DNA of 64,000 bases from Metallosphaera hakonensis JCM 8857 = DSM 7519 (GCF_003201675.2 NZ_CP029287.2:2282001-2346000), one strand, 5' to 3'. Shown: positions 26,444 through 35,911, counted from the stretch's first letter. Made by a program: numbers and translations. Notes: generated by a model not told the origin, from the sequence alone.

Positions 26444-27094
26444 ATGAATCTAAGCAAAATATATGACCTAACCGTTACCCTACAGCCCTTTATGCCCGTT
26501 TGGCCCACTAATCCCCTCGTAGAGATCAGACCAGTAGGGATATTGAGCAGAGATGGGTATAACGTTGAAACCATATCCTTCGCCACTCACACTGGAACCC
26601 ACATCGACGCTCCCTACCATTTCGACGAAAGGGGAGTGACGGTAGACAACATAGATCTAAGGGTTCTCATAAACAAGGGATATTGTATATCCCCAAAGAT
26701 CCATGGGAAGGAAATCACCCAAGACTCGTTAAATGACATCTGGAGAAAGGAGTATGACGGTAAGACAATTCTAATCAGGACAGGATGGGACAAGAAAAGG
26801 GCTTTCACCAGGGAGTTCCTTTACGACTTCCCCGGGTTATCTCTGGACGGGGCTGAGTTCCTTCTGTCCAGGGGAGTGAAGCTCGTGGGAATAGACACCC
26901 TTGGAATAGAGCCATACGATCACACGGACTACAGGGTGCATAAGAAACTGTTGGGGAATGCGGTAGTGGTCATTGAAGACCTAGCGAACCTGGATCAGTT
27001 GCAGGAAGGAAAGGAGTATACGATCATTGCGCTTCCTGTGAAAGTTGGGAAAGGTAGCGGTGCCCTGGCCAGAGTGGTGGCGGTGGATGAGTAA
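26444..27094 (+). CDS. Cyclase-family (kynurenine formamidase-like) metal hydrolase
   Basis: This 216-residue protein has the family's metal-binding motif HTGTHIDAPYHF near residue 47 and the start YDLTVTLQPFMPVWP. Members hydrolyse amides or lactones, such as N-formylkynurenine or isatin. No tryptophan-degradation genes surround it, so the substrate is open. A TTTATAAATTT box ~27 nt upstream gives a leaderless start. The stop overlaps the start of the OsmC-like gene. Confidence 0.85.
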   Translation: MNLSKIYDLTVTLQPFMPVWPTNPLVEIRPVGILSRDGYNVETISFATHTGTHIDAPYHFDERGVTVDNIDLRVLINKGYCISPKIHGKEITQDSLNDIWRKEYDGKTILIRTGWDKKRAFTREFLYDFPGLSLDGAEFLLSRGVKLVGIDTLGIEPYDHTDYRVHKKLLGNAVVVIEDLANLDQLQEGKEYTIIALPVKVGKGSGALARVVAVDE

Positions 27095-27602
27095 TTTGAG
27101 GGTAAACAACATTGATCAGGATTCAGTCAAGGACCTGAGGAAAAAGGTCGAAGAGAACGGATCCATTCCCATGGAGAGAGTAATCGAGGGTGAGTTCAGG
27201 CTGGAGGGTTCTCCCATGTTCGTAGCTGAGATGAGGACAGAGACCACCAAAGTTGTGGTAACAGCCGACGAGCCCAAGGTTCTAGGAGGACAGGGAGTTC
27301 ACGGTACTCCCTTAAGCTACGTACTTTTCGGAATCCTGGCTTGTTTCGCCTCCACCTTGGCCATAGTGGCCTCCGATAAAGGCATCTCCTTAGGGAAATT
27401 ACGGGTTACAGGTCGAATACAATACGATCTCGCCCCTGTGGTAACGGAGAGCGATTCCAAGATAATAAGTAAAGTCATCATAGATGTGGGCAGTGATAAA
27501 AACCTGGAGAGCGTTCTCCCAATAGCGGTGAAACGTTGCCCGGCCTTGTACCTGACTATTAACCCAATTCCTGTGGAGGTAAGGCAGGTCCAACAGGGTT
27601 AA
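27087..27602 (+). CDS. OsmC/Ohr-family protein
   Basis: This ~171-residue protein has the OsmC fold. The two redox cysteines are in LACFAST and VKRCPALYLT, the pattern of thiol-dependent peroxidases that reduce organic hydroperoxides. The longest frame begins at 27045 but runs inside the cyclase gene; the ATG at 27087 overlaps the cyclase stop by 8 bp and begins MSNLRVNNIDQD, so it was chosen. Co-transcription with the cyclase is likely. Confidence 0.82.
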   Translation: MSNLRVNNIDQDSVKDLRKKVEENGSIPMERVIEGEFRLEGSPMFVAEMRTETTKVVVTADEPKVLGGQGVHGTPLSYVLFGILACFASTLAIVASDKGISLGKLRVTGRIQYDLAPVVTESDSKIISKVIIDVGSDKNLESVLPIAVKRCPALYLTINPIPVEVRQVQQG

Positions 27603-28107
27603 CCACTGGCTCTCAAACAGGATAATCAAACATCTTTTCTACACAAAACAGTCATTGATCTCCACCCTATAGATTAAGCTCAAGATTTCCTAGTTTAAGG
27701 TGTAAGACCAGCTAACCCATATTATATCGGCCTTGAGAATAAAGGCCTGGTCTTGGTGTTTACCTTAAGATAAAGTAGGAATGTCTAACTTAACCGTAGA
27801 AATTCCCAGCTTTTTCCGATTGCGCCTTGTTTGTCCTTCTCTTAATACCTGCGAATTTGAAAACATAAAAGGCGCATCTCTTTAAACATTAAGTTGTATC
27901 TACTATAAGGAAATTTACCAAATCCTAAGTTCTAGACCACGAGTTATCTCCCTTTATCACTCAAGGTCCTGATTAATTCTCAGAGTTTGAAACCGTCTAA
28001 GACAAGGATCTCACAACTCGCGATACCTTAGTAAGGTAACAATTAAATAGTTTTCAACTTAAGCCAAAAATGCTTAAATATCTCCAAAATTTTCTATATA
28101 ACTTCAA
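27603..28107. other. Intergenic, no gene seen
   Basis: This 505-bp region has no convincing reading frame on either strand and no match to the repeat families noted elsewhere. An AT-rich box (CTTAAATATC around 28074) just upstream of 28108 probably drives the next permease. Confidence 0.45.
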
Positions 28108-29460
28108 ATGGATAAGAAGGAACTTGCAAAAGGTTCGGTTTCATATAGAGAAGTTGTTGCACAAGGGGTAGGAGGGGCCGCACCAGCGATGGCCAGTTTA
28201 GTAACATTGACAGGAGCAGCAGCCTACGCATATGGCTCTCTTCCTTTAGCTGTTTTACTGGCTACAATTGCAGTACTACTCGACGCCACTAGATTATCCA
28301 TAACTAGTAAATACGTTCAAAGTGCCGGAGGAATATACGCTTTTATCTCAGAGGGTCTAGGAAAAAAGGTGGGCTACCTGGTAGGATGGGCTTATGTGCT
28401 CTACGCTCTCACGGCGCTCGTTTTCATATACTTATCAATTGGAGTCTTCTTACCTGGTGCCCTACAGGTATTGGGCGTGAATACGCCTAGCTGGATTTGG
28501 GCACCTCTAGTGATTTTCGTCTGCCTGTTTGGGGGAACACTCTCTTACCTGGGTGTTAGACCGTCATTGAGATTCACTCTCACAATGAGTATCCTAGAGA
28601 TTGCTTTTATCTTGGGTGTGTCGCTTTTGATCTTTACTAGAGTTCCACCAAATCTCAGCACCTTTACTTTCAATCTCGCACCTCCTCCATCGGGTTTCAA
28701 CGTTGGAGTGGGGATGGCATTCGTATTTTTAGCCTTTGCAGGATATGAGACCACATCGGTCCTCGGTGAAGAAGCAGTTGATCCCAAGAATACAATTACC
28801 AAGGGCGTGTTCACCAGTGCTCTGCTAGTGGGAATAACTTATCTACTTGCCAGTGAGGCGTTCACCGTGGGTTGGGGAGTGAATAACATGTCAACCTTCT
28901 TTAGCCAACTCGTGCCAGGCATAGTTCTTGGAATGAGGTATGGTGGATTCGTCTTAGCGTTGATCTTAACGGTTTTACTGATTAATAGCGGACTCACGGA
29001 CTCAGTTACGTTCTTCAATACAGTATCTAGAGTAGTCTATGCCATGGCAAGAGACGGTGTCCTTGACAGAAGATTGGAGGGAGTCCATGACACCAATAGG
29101 ACTCCTCACGTAGTCATAATCTTTTCGCTGATATTTTCGCTAATTTACACCCTAATTTTCTCTGCGGTGATAGGTCCAGAGAACGTTTTCCTAGCAGTTG
29201 GGATAACGACAACCTTCGGATTCCTGATCGCAATCTTTACTGCCAACATAAGTCTTCTGTTCATTTTGAGAAAATTCAATGCGTTAAATATTTGGAATAT
29301 TTTGTTAACTGTAGTTATAAATAGCATACTAGGTTTCGTTATCTTTGCAAACATAGTTACAACAGCTATTAACTCCTTCGTACTCATAGGAGTAGGGACG
29401 TTCGTAGTATGGATGATCATCGGGGCTGTGTATGGAGCAGTTAGGAGAGTTAAGACATGA
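28108..29460 (+). CDS. APC-superfamily amino acid permease
   Basis: This 450-residue transporter has about 12 membrane helices. The family core is readable: SYREVVAQGVGGAAPAMAS in helix 1, GGIYAFISEGLGKKVGYLVG in helix 3, and GYETTSVLGEEAVDPKNTIT after helix 6. The last pattern is typical of the YfnA/GabP-like amino acid group. Substrate unknown. It stands alone, with gaps of ~500 and ~310 bp on either side. Confidence 0.88.
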   Translation: MDKKELAKGSVSYREVVAQGVGGAAPAMASLVTLTGAAAYAYGSLPLAVLLATIAVLLDATRLSITSKYVQSAGGIYAFISEGLGKKVGYLVGWAYVLYALTALVFIYLSIGVFLPGALQVLGVNTPSWIWAPLVIFVCLFGGTLSYLGVRPSLRFTLTMSILEIAFILGVSLLIFTRVPPNLSTFTFNLAPPPSGFNVGVGMAFVFLAFAGYETTSVLGEEAVDPKNTITKGVFTSALLVGITYLLASEAFTVGWGVNNMSTFFSQLVPGIVLGMRYGGFVLALILTVLLINSGLTDSVTFFNTVSRVVYAMARDGVLDRRLEGVHDTNRTPHVVIIFSLIFSLIYTLIFSAVIGPENVFLAVGITTTFGFLIAIFTANISLLFILRKFNALNIWNILLTVVINSILGFVIFANIVTTAINSFVLIGVGTFVVWMIIGAVYGAVRRVKT

Positions 29461-29771
29461 ACGAGAAAAAGATATAATATTGTGAAAAAATAGTAACAAA
29501 TTATTTTCCTAGATAAGCTACCTCTTTTTTGTTCTCGAAAACCAAGAGTCATAGATGAGGGGTGCAGTAGGCTGATCCGGAACTCCTTAATCTCCTTCTT
29601 TCCTAAACCAATAACGGATTTTGATATCAATAGTCCGTCAAATCTGGGCAATGCAATGGGATTCCACGAAGTTTGGGGATCTTGCCCAATCATCCTTCAT
29701 GACAGGAAGATCTCTGCTACTTAGACTTATTTATAAAAATTATTTTAATTTCGAATCATTACCTTGATACC
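29461..29771. other. Intergenic, possible decayed coding sequence
   Basis: No intact gene was found. A minus-strand frame here extends into the permease but its start looks random. Short pieces such as WARSPNFVESHC on the minus strand suggest old coding DNA, but I could not assign it. TTTATAAAAA near 29728 may be the promoter of the peroxiredoxin. Confidence 0.35.
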
Positions 29772-30227
29772 ATGAAGTTAAAAGTAGGGGACGAAGCTCC
29801 AGATTTCGAGGGAAGAACCGAATCAGGGGATGTGATCAGGCTCTCTCAGTTTAGAGGAAGATATGTAGTTCTCTACTTTTATCCTAAGGACGATACCCCA
29901 GGCTGTAGAGCGGAAGCATTGAGCTTTAAGGAAAATTGGGACGACATAATTAAAAGGGGTGCCGTGGTGCTGGGGGTTAGCGGAGACTCACAGGAATCCC
30001 ATAAGAGGTTCAAGGAGAAGTACGGGCTACCCTTCACCCTTGTAAGCGATGAGGGTGACAAGATAAGAGAAATGTATGGAGCCAAGGGATTTCTTATTCC
30101 AGGGAGAGTGACGTTCGTAATTGATCCTCAAGGAAAGATAGCTCTCATTTACTCCTCCCAAATGAATCCCACGTCTCACGTAAGGGAGGTTCTAAAAGTC
30201 ATTCCAGAGAACTTGACGAACACTTAG
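29772..30227 (+). CDS. bcp: Peroxiredoxin, Bcp/PrxQ type, one-Cys form
   Basis: This 151-residue thiol peroxidase reduces hydrogen peroxide and organic peroxides. The peroxidatic Cys45 is in PKDDTPGCRAEAL, and FYPKDDTPGC is the family signature. The usual resolving Cys five residues further on is Leu here, and there is no second Cys anywhere, so it must be recycled by an external thiol or protein. Sulfolobales carry several Bcp paralogues of both types. Confidence 0.93.
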   Translation: MKLKVGDEAPDFEGRTESGDVIRLSQFRGRYVVLYFYPKDDTPGCRAEALSFKENWDDIIKRGAVVLGVSGDSQESHKRFKEKYGLPFTLVSDEGDKIREMYGAKGFLIPGRVTFVIDPQGKIALIYSSQMNPTSHVREVLKVIPENLTNT

Positions 30228-30358
30228 TTATTTCCTGGGCCAATTTGAGAACAGCCTGTCCTTGAAGTGTCGCGACCTCACCTCTCAACTGATCTCCGAG
30301 TTATCTCAGGGAAGTTGTAGCGAGATCTATGAGAAAGGGAATATGGGGTTTAAGGTTT

Positions 30359-30446
30359 CTGTCCGAGTGTTAAGGACAGATCATGTTTAGCGACATGGAC
30401 GAAACCTTGTTTTCATTTTCTGGAGTTCCAGAAATTTCAACAAGGT
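30359..30446. other. Run of three stem-loops
   Basis: Three inverted repeats follow each other: CTGTCC/GGACAG (30359-30379), CATGT/ACATG (30382-30397) and a larger imperfect hairpin with outer arms ACCTTGTT/AACAAGGT (30404-30446) and an inner arm TTCTGGA/TCCAGAA. This is dense for unselected DNA and could be a structured RNA or a regulatory end. It lies between the peroxiredoxin and the IS200/IS605 element; the rest of 30228-30660 holds no gene. Confidence 0.45.
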
Positions 30447-30667
30447 CAGGAATGTATCATACTAATCATTCCTAGAGCTTTCTGGTTGAAACGTTGAACG
30501 GTAGTAACTCCCGTCTATCCCAACTGCTTTCAAGATCGTAAGTCAGTCTTCATTCTAAGTCCTTCGAAAGAGCCAGTCGGCAGTCCAGAAAAGGTCAGGT
30601 ACTAGGTTTCCTTTTACCGTGGAACATATGGTCGATCAAATTAGTTAATGATAAAATGAACGACAAA

Positions 30668-32129
30668 CCTCGCCTTTTTTAAGGCGGGGTAAAGCCTTTT
30701 AACCAACTTGACATGGACTTTCTTGTGACACCTCCTGGTCAACATACTGGGGATGAGGAGCGGGAGCCGACTTCTACTCCCGCAATACCGGGGGGTGTCT
30801 ACGAAGTTGAGTTTAAGAATATGAGGACGAACGTAGTTCGTCTCCTACCCAACGGTTCGCAACGTAAAAAACTACTGAAGTTAGCGGACACCTCAGCGAA
30901 GTTGTTCAACGAGATAAACTACGAGAGGAGGCAACAGTTCTTCCGAGAAGGAAAGGTGGACTTCAAGGGGACGTGGGGTAAGTGCTACGAGAAGTACAAG
31001 GGTGTACTTGGTGTCAACGCTCAGGCTGTGATGAAGAACAACGAAGCTTGGTCGTCCTTCTTCTCCCTTCTGAAGCTGAAGAAACAGGGAAAGTTACCGC
31101 CCCGCATGGGTCGCGTTTCTCCTCCACGTTATTGGAAGGACGGGGAGAGCAAGGAGAGGGAGAAGATACTGGTGGTTAGGCAAGACCGTTATGAAGTGGA
31201 TGAGGAGAGTCATAAGATCGTCCTCAAGGACTTCATGGAGATCGATTTTGAAGGTAGACTTAGATGGTACGGTAAGCAAGGTAGGCTGGAGATAATTTAC
31301 CATGAGGACACGGACAGGTGGTACGCCCACATACCCGTTGAGGTAGGCGTTGAGACCACTAAGAGAGGTAAAAAGTCTAAACACGTAGTTCACGGTGAGA
31401 GGAGGTCAATTCAAGTTTCACCGAAAGGTAATAAGGTAGCTTCCATTGACCTGGGTGTAAACGTTTTGGCAAGTGTAGCGATGGACGACGGCACTTGGTA
31501 TACAAGGGAGTTAGGGCAAAGGAGGACTACTTTCACTTCGAGAAGAGGGTTGCTGAAGTTCAATCATTAGCTGATAAAGCTAGAAACGTAGGTGAGTGTG
31601 AGGCCTACGAGGAGTTAACGAGAGAGAAGAGGAGGTTGTTCAAGAAGTTAGAGAGGAGGTTCCTCCATCTATACAGAACATTGGCGAGAGGTCTCGTTGA
31701 GGAACTTCACAAGTTGGGCGTATCCACCATCTACCTGGGCTATCCTTACAACATCTCTCAAGATAAGGGTAGCAAGTACGCTGTGAACGCATGGTCTTAC
31801 CGTAAGCTCATTGACGCAATCGAACTTAAGGCTCGGGAGTACGGCATGAAGGTGTACGAAGTAGTTGAGTACAACACGTCCAGACTATGCGCTTATCATA
31901 ACGTTGAGGTGAGGAGGAAACCTAGGGGAGTAATAACGTGTCCACTCGACCACAAATTACACAGCGACTTAAACGCCTTGAACATTCTGAAAAAGGCCAC
32001 GGGAAATATCATCAACGCGGTAAGGAAGCCTCTCTCCTTCATTGTAGACCATAACCGAATAGCTCCCGTAAAGGGGAGTAACCCTTGAGACCTCAGGGAA
32101 CCATCGCCCTTTAGGGCGGTGAGGAGGTC
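30668..32129 (+). mobile_element. IS200/IS605-type element, tnpB only
   Basis: The unit is bounded by a left hairpin at 30668-30689 (CCTCGCCTT, TTTT loop, AAGGCGGGG) and right-end structure at 32089-32129, where GACCTC and GAGGTC enclose a hairpin with arms ATCGCCC/GGGCGGT. Terminal hairpins instead of inverted repeats are the mark of this superfamily. It carries a frameshifted tnpB and no tnpA, so it depended on transposase supplied elsewhere. The exact cleavage points cannot be set from the sequence. Confidence 0.75.
30713..32088 (+). pseudogene. tnpB: tnpB (IS605 OrfB), interrupted by one frameshift
   Basis: TnpB is an RNA-guided RuvC-type nuclease. The first part (to ~31495) ends near VASIDLGVNVLASV, which holds the first catalytic Asp. 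The second part continues in another frame with YKGVRAKEDYFHFEKR, a zinc-finger-like C-H...C-H region, and the last Asp in HSDLNALNILKK. A single missing G in ACTTGG(G)TATAC would restore DGTWVYKGV. The canonical RuvC-II Glu position reads LGYPYNI, with no acidic residue. The first ~36 residues are unlike TnpB, so the original start was probably further in. Confidence 0.8.
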
Positions 32130-32199
32130 AGCATGTTCTATAACTCTTGGGAAATATTAGAAAGTAGTTTTAAAAGATCACTATACAAGTTTTTCATAA

Positions 32200-32619
32200 A
32201 TGAGATCGGACATTCTCGTATACCTTGCCTATAAGTACACTAAGAACGGTAACAAGGAAGAGCTATGCAAGGAGATGGTAGATAAGAGATTCGTTGTACT
32301 TACCGATAAGAAAACGACCGACCTTCTACTTTACTTGATTTCCAAAAACATCGGCCTCAACCCTATGATGTATCTTGTGGACTCCACAATTCATTTGACC
32401 TTCCCTAATGCCAACGAACTTAACTCATTGATGTCCGAGATACCTCTTCCCGTATATGATGATGACAACAATCAATTCCTTCAAAAGATTGACGATGATG
32501 GCTCCTTCTTTCTAATCACCGAAAAGAAAGGGATATATATTCTCAAAAGGTTGGAAGGATACGAATTCATGAAGATGTGTATGGGAAACTCCAATAGGCC
32601 TAACCTTTTGTCTACTTGA
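32200..32619 (+). CDS. Hypothetical protein (139 residues)
   Basis: This gene has no recognised family. The protein is mixed alpha/beta, begins MRSDILVYLAYKYTKNG, has one cysteine in the first third and an acidic segment VYDDDNNQFLQKIDDDG. A TATA-like TTTTAAAAG near 32168-32176, ~26 nt upstream, supports a leaderless transcript. It lies 70 bp after the IS605 element and before another unknown gene, in an island between two mobile elements, so it may be accessory DNA. Confidence 0.55.
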   Translation: MRSDILVYLAYKYTKNGNKEELCKEMVDKRFVVLTDKKTTDLLLYLISKNIGLNPMMYLVDSTIHLTFPNANELNSLMSEIPLPVYDDDNNQFLQKIDDDGSFFLITEKKGIYILKRLEGYEFMKMCMGNSNRPNLLST

Positions 32620-32930
32620 GGGTAAGGGATTATACAGAGGACATCAAGAACCTAAATCGTGTCAAGGATTTGCCTAATACTCAAGGACTAAGTGATGAAG
32701 TTGAATTGGATCATGACGGTCATCCTTCCTACTCCCTTAACCTCCAAAACTAAAGCGTAGAGGGAGGTTCTTAGAGTCACCAGGAGACATTAAAAGATAG
32801 TTGAATAGGAAACTCTTCATCTTAATCTTAAACGAAGCTCCCCAACCTCAAACCAAATGTGAGTAAAACACAATAAACTTCAAAGTTGTAAATTGTGCCA
32901 TGGTTTACTTCTGTATAGGAGGTCAGTTCC

Positions 32931-33524
32931 ATGATCCTCGACATACAACATGTGGGCATTAGGGGGTATGAAAGGGAACTTGGGATAGACCTAGCGATTC
33001 TAAATCCCTCCTATCGCTATAGTTGTCAATGTTGTGTCGATGGATTTTATCAGCAATACCTCTGGTCAAGAGGAAGAAAGGGTTTCAAACAGCTGGGAAT
33101 CTATAATCCGAAATGTAGAATTCCCGTGGATATAGAGATCGAGAGACAGATAGCTAAGGGAATCGTGGGGGTGGTACTGAATCCAGGGAATCATCACTAC
33201 TCATTGAACGATGTCGGTAGGGTCATTGAGTTCATAAATAGGAAGAGACTAAACATATATCTCTACACCAAAACCTCCACCTTACAGGAGATTGAGAAGG
33301 TCTTGGATGGTCTAGATGTGAACTTAGTTCTCCTTGATTGGAAAGAGGAGCTCAGGCCTCTCTTAAAGGAAAGTAACGTGTACGTGAACGGAAAGTATGT
33401 AGAGGACGGTCCCAAAAACAGGACTATAATCGCAACCTTTTATCCCTATGAGAGCGAGGAAATTGCTAAGGAGATGTTGAGGAAGCTCAGCTGGACTTTT
33501 AATAACTTCCTTTCATTGATCTAA
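32931..33524 (+). CDS. Hypothetical protein with N-terminal Cys cluster (197 residues)
   Basis: This gene has no recognised family. Near residue 30 is YRYSCQCCVDGFYQQYLWSR, with three close cysteines plus another in NPKCRIPVD, a possible metal or cluster site. Later strands and helices (GVVLNPGNHHYSLNDV, LNIYLYTKT, VNLVLLDWKEE) alternate like a small barrel or Rossmann-type domain. A GGAGGT lies ~11 nt before the ATG. It ends 25 bp before the IS5-like element. The 32620-32930 gap in front holds nothing recognised. Confidence 0.6.
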   Translation: MILDIQHVGIRGYERELGIDLAILNPSYRYSCQCCVDGFYQQYLWSRGRKGFKQLGIYNPKCRIPVDIEIERQIAKGIVGVVLNPGNHHYSLNDVGRVIEFINRKRLNIYLYTKTSTLQEIEKVLDGLDVNLVLLDWKEELRPLLKESNVYVNGKYVEDGPKNRTIIATFYPYESEEIAKEMLRKLSWTFNNFLSLI

Positions 33525-33549
33525 AGCACCAACCTGGTAAGAGTCGCTC

Positions 33550-33572
33550 ACGTGAGAGTGTCCGGAATGTAA
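33550..33572 (+). repeat. Terminal inverted repeat, left end of IS5-like element
   Basis: The 23-bp end reads inward ACGTGAGAGTGTCCGGAATG and then TAA. Against the right end, 22 of 23 positions agree. Confidence 0.85.
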
Positions 33573-33726
33573 TTATCTGAACGAATAGATAAACAGAATG
33601 ATAAATATTAATATTGCCAGAAGGGTGAAACCTGGATTATCGAGAAAAACTTTATCATGGAAAAATATCAAGACGAGAGGATTTATCTATCGCGCATAGT
33701 GTTGCCTGATCGCGTGGGGGCGCGTC

Positions 33727-34686
33727 TCAGAGCTGAAGGACTCTACGTCCTGGAGGAGTTCTCCGTTGGATAGCGAGGAACATCTTAATGTTGTAGATCA
33801 CTCCAAGGACGTGAAGGAAGACGTCGTTCCTCCAGGTCGTGGTCCCGTAGGGCCTCCAAAACCTGTACAGGTAGGTGCCGAAGAACTCCACGTGGGCCCT
33901 CAGGGTAGTGAAGGGCTTCTCCCGCGCGATGAGCTGTGTCGGGGAGGGCGAGAATCCCCTGTCCGCGATCTTAATCCCCTTGAGCGGTGACTTGAACCTC
34001 TTGTCCGAGAAGTTGGCCAGCTTCACCGTGATGGACCTCACGAAGAGGGAGGCGGAGATCACGGCCATTGCCTTGAGCCCGTAGTGCGAGACACCTCTCT
34101 TCTTGGTCCACCTTCCCTGGAACCTCCTCTTGGTTCTCCCCAGGGAGAGCAGCTTCCTGGCCCTCTCCAGGTTACCTTCCCTCCTCTCCAGCTCCGCCTT
34201 CTCCGCAAAGGTCTCCACGCTCCTCTTTCCAGGAGGTAAGTCCAGGAGGAAGGAGTCCACGAGCCACGCCGTGAAGTCCACGAGGTGCGCGCTCGCAGGG
34301 AGGTAACTGGGTAGGCACTTCTCCTCAAGCTTGAAGGAGATCTCCAACAACTTCTTCCTCGCCCCGTACAACTTGCCCACGAAGTCGTGCAACGTGCTCT
34401 TACCCACCTTCTTCCCCACGAACCATGCCACGACCACGTTCACGTTGACCATCTTCACCGCTTCCCTATAGGAACAGGAGTAGAGCACCATGACGATTAA
34501 CAACTTCAGGTAAACCAGCTCGCCCTCTCCCAGAAACCTCTCCAAATCCATGGCGTCCAGCACGGGCTTGATCTCCGTTAACCATTTTTCCCTCCACGGC
34601 ATATCCTCCCTTGGGGGAAGAGGGTAGTACATCAAGTCCGGAACCCTTCTTAAGGTTCGTGTCATGGTACTACCCTCTCCTCCCAT
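33727..34686 (-). CDS. IS5-family-like DDE transposase
   Basis: This 319-residue transposase has acidic residues in the expected order: Asp in AHLVDFTAWLVDS, Asp in GIKIADRGFSPSP and Glu in LRAHVEFFGTYLYRFW, with the ADRGF and downstream E-region typical of IS5/IS4-type DDE enzymes. The N-terminal part is helical and probably binds the terminal repeats. It resembles Sulfolobus ISC1058-type transposases, but the exact group is not certain. The frame is intact. GC content is visibly higher than in neighbouring genes. Confidence 0.82.
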   Translation of the reverse strand: MGGEGSTMTRTLRRVPDLMYYPLPPREDMPWREKWLTEIKPVLDAMDLERFLGEGELVYLKLLIVMVLYSCSYREAVKMVNVNVVVAWFVGKKVGKSTLHDFVGKLYGARKKLLEISFKLEEKCLPSYLPASAHLVDFTAWLVDSFLLDLPPGKRSVETFAEKAELERREGNLERARKLLSLGRTKRRFQGRWTKKRGVSHYGLKAMAVISASLFVRSITVKLANFSDKRFKSPLKGIKIADRGFSPSPTQLIAREKPFTTLRAHVEFFGTYLYRFWRPYGTTTWRNDVFLHVLGVIYNIKMFLAIQRRTPPGRRVLQL

Positions 34687-34762
34687 GACTTAAGTGTTAC
34701 TTCAATTTAATCCAGATCAACGCTAAGAACCAACTTATTCTCGCCAATAAAAATTCAATTTT

Positions 34763-34785
34763 TTACATTCCGGACAGTCTCACGT
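34763..34785 (-). repeat. Terminal inverted repeat, right end of IS5-like element
   Basis: Read inward on the minus strand it begins ACGTGAGACTGTCCGG. It pairs with 33550-33572 with one mismatch. Confidence 0.85.
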
Positions 34786-35002
34786 TTATTTTGCTAATCA
34801 GTTTATTTTAAAGCACAAAACGGATTTGGTTTAATATCAGTCACGTTGATCGGGTAAGGATACATACCACAGTTCAATGCCCCTCAATCCTTTAGTGACT
34901 TCGTGAAGACTCCTGCCTAGAAGTTTAGGAAAATAGATCCTGCTCAAAAAGGTTATGAGAGAGATCTTACGTTATATAGATCAAACTTGAGTACCGGGAG
35001 AA

Positions 35003-35632
35003 TTAGGATTTCAATCTCGACTCCTTACCTCGCTTCAAGTCCTCCATCATTGCTGTTATACGCTCGAAGGGCATCAATGCCTTAAGATAGGGTTGCCCAT
35101 CTATCACAATCTTCATTGCTTCTGGGTAAAGCTCCTCCAGTCTCTTAAGCGCGAACTCCTTGTCATTGATAAGGGAGAGGCCAAAGTTAATGTGCCTAGC
35201 TTCGTCCTCAATGATATGTTTAATTCCGTCAACGAAAATAGGTAGATTATGTTGTTCACCTACGCTCCTAAGTACGTTCAGCCCCGTTGTAGCTAGGATC
35301 CCTTCTGTTACCAGGTGGAACCTAGTGACCACTCTATCTAAATCACCGCTTTTGAAGTCTTCGACTAAATCATCAAAGAAGCTAATGTAAGAGACAGGTA
35401 GCTCTATCTCAGATAGCGGTTCTGACGAAAAATAGCTCTCAAAGAAGGTGAAGTGATCAAGTTCCTCTTGATATTGTTGGGGTGAGTAAGATCCAACTCT
35501 CTCTGAGAACTTAATGGATAGTGGTTTCAGTATGACCCATCTGGACATGTATCTCTTGGGATAAAAATGGGCGGATAAATACCTTATACCAAATTTCACC
35601 TCGTTCGGAATTTGATGCCAGTTCTGGTCCAT
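35003..35632 (-). CDS. Ferritin-like diiron protein (ribonucleotide reductase small-subunit-like)
   Basis: This 209-residue four-helix-bundle protein has two E-x-x-H motifs, EELDHF (~residue 56) and EDEARHINF (~143), and a Glu between them in VTEGILATTGL. Together these can bind a diiron centre as in R2-type oxidases. It is much shorter than a true ribonucleotide reductase beta subunit and lacks its C-terminal part, so a small oxidase or oxygenase role is more likely (inference). It stands alone between the IS element and the formate dehydrogenase operon. Confidence 0.7.
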   Translation of the reverse strand: MDQNWHQIPNEVKFGIRYLSAHFYPKRYMSRWVILKPLSIKFSERVGSYSPQQYQEELDHFTFFESYFSSEPLSEIELPVSYISFFDDLVEDFKSGDLDRVVTRFHLVTEGILATTGLNVLRSVGEQHNLPIFVDGIKHIIEDEARHINFGLSLINDKEFALKRLEELYPEAMKIVIDGQPYLKALMPFERITAMMEDLKRGKESRLKS

Positions 35633-35911
35633 GCGAGTTTAATATAAAGGTAACTTAAAACTTTTTTCATGAAAATAATGAAAACTAAATCTTCTAAATA
35701 GTAGAAATAGGGATTTTGTTCTCTATATAACCAAAACGGTGAAGACACAAGTAAATTAAGTTCTTCTTAACGAGAGAGATTAATATTAACTAAACTAGCT
35801 AAATATCACGAATTTTGTCATTGTTATAGTCAAATATTTATAAATAAGTATATATAATATTAGTTTATAATCTAAAGATATGTTTTTAAATGCTTGGTCG
35901 ATAACCAGCTT

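Larger units (their letters stand above)
33550..34785. mobile_element. IS5-like insertion sequence, complete
   Basis: This 1236-bp element has 23-bp terminal inverted repeats (33550-33572 and 34763-34785) beginning ACGTGAGA and ending GGAATGTAA, with one mismatch. It encodes one intact DDE transposase on the minus strand. Base composition is clearly more GC-rich than the flanks. No target duplication was obvious. Intact ends and gene suggest recent arrival. Confidence 0.85.

Noticed and set aside
29145-29693. Minus-strand frame of 182 codons over the permease end
   Set aside because: Most of it is antisense to the permease and its N-terminal part shows no family or promoter.
34059-34328. Frames of 67-89 codons inside the transposase gene
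   Set aside because: These are products of high GC and few stops; the DDE transposase explains the region.
35003-35632. Assignment as ribonucleotide reductase beta subunit
   Set aside because: It is too short and lacks the C-terminal part and radical-tyrosine context, so only the diiron fold was claimed.
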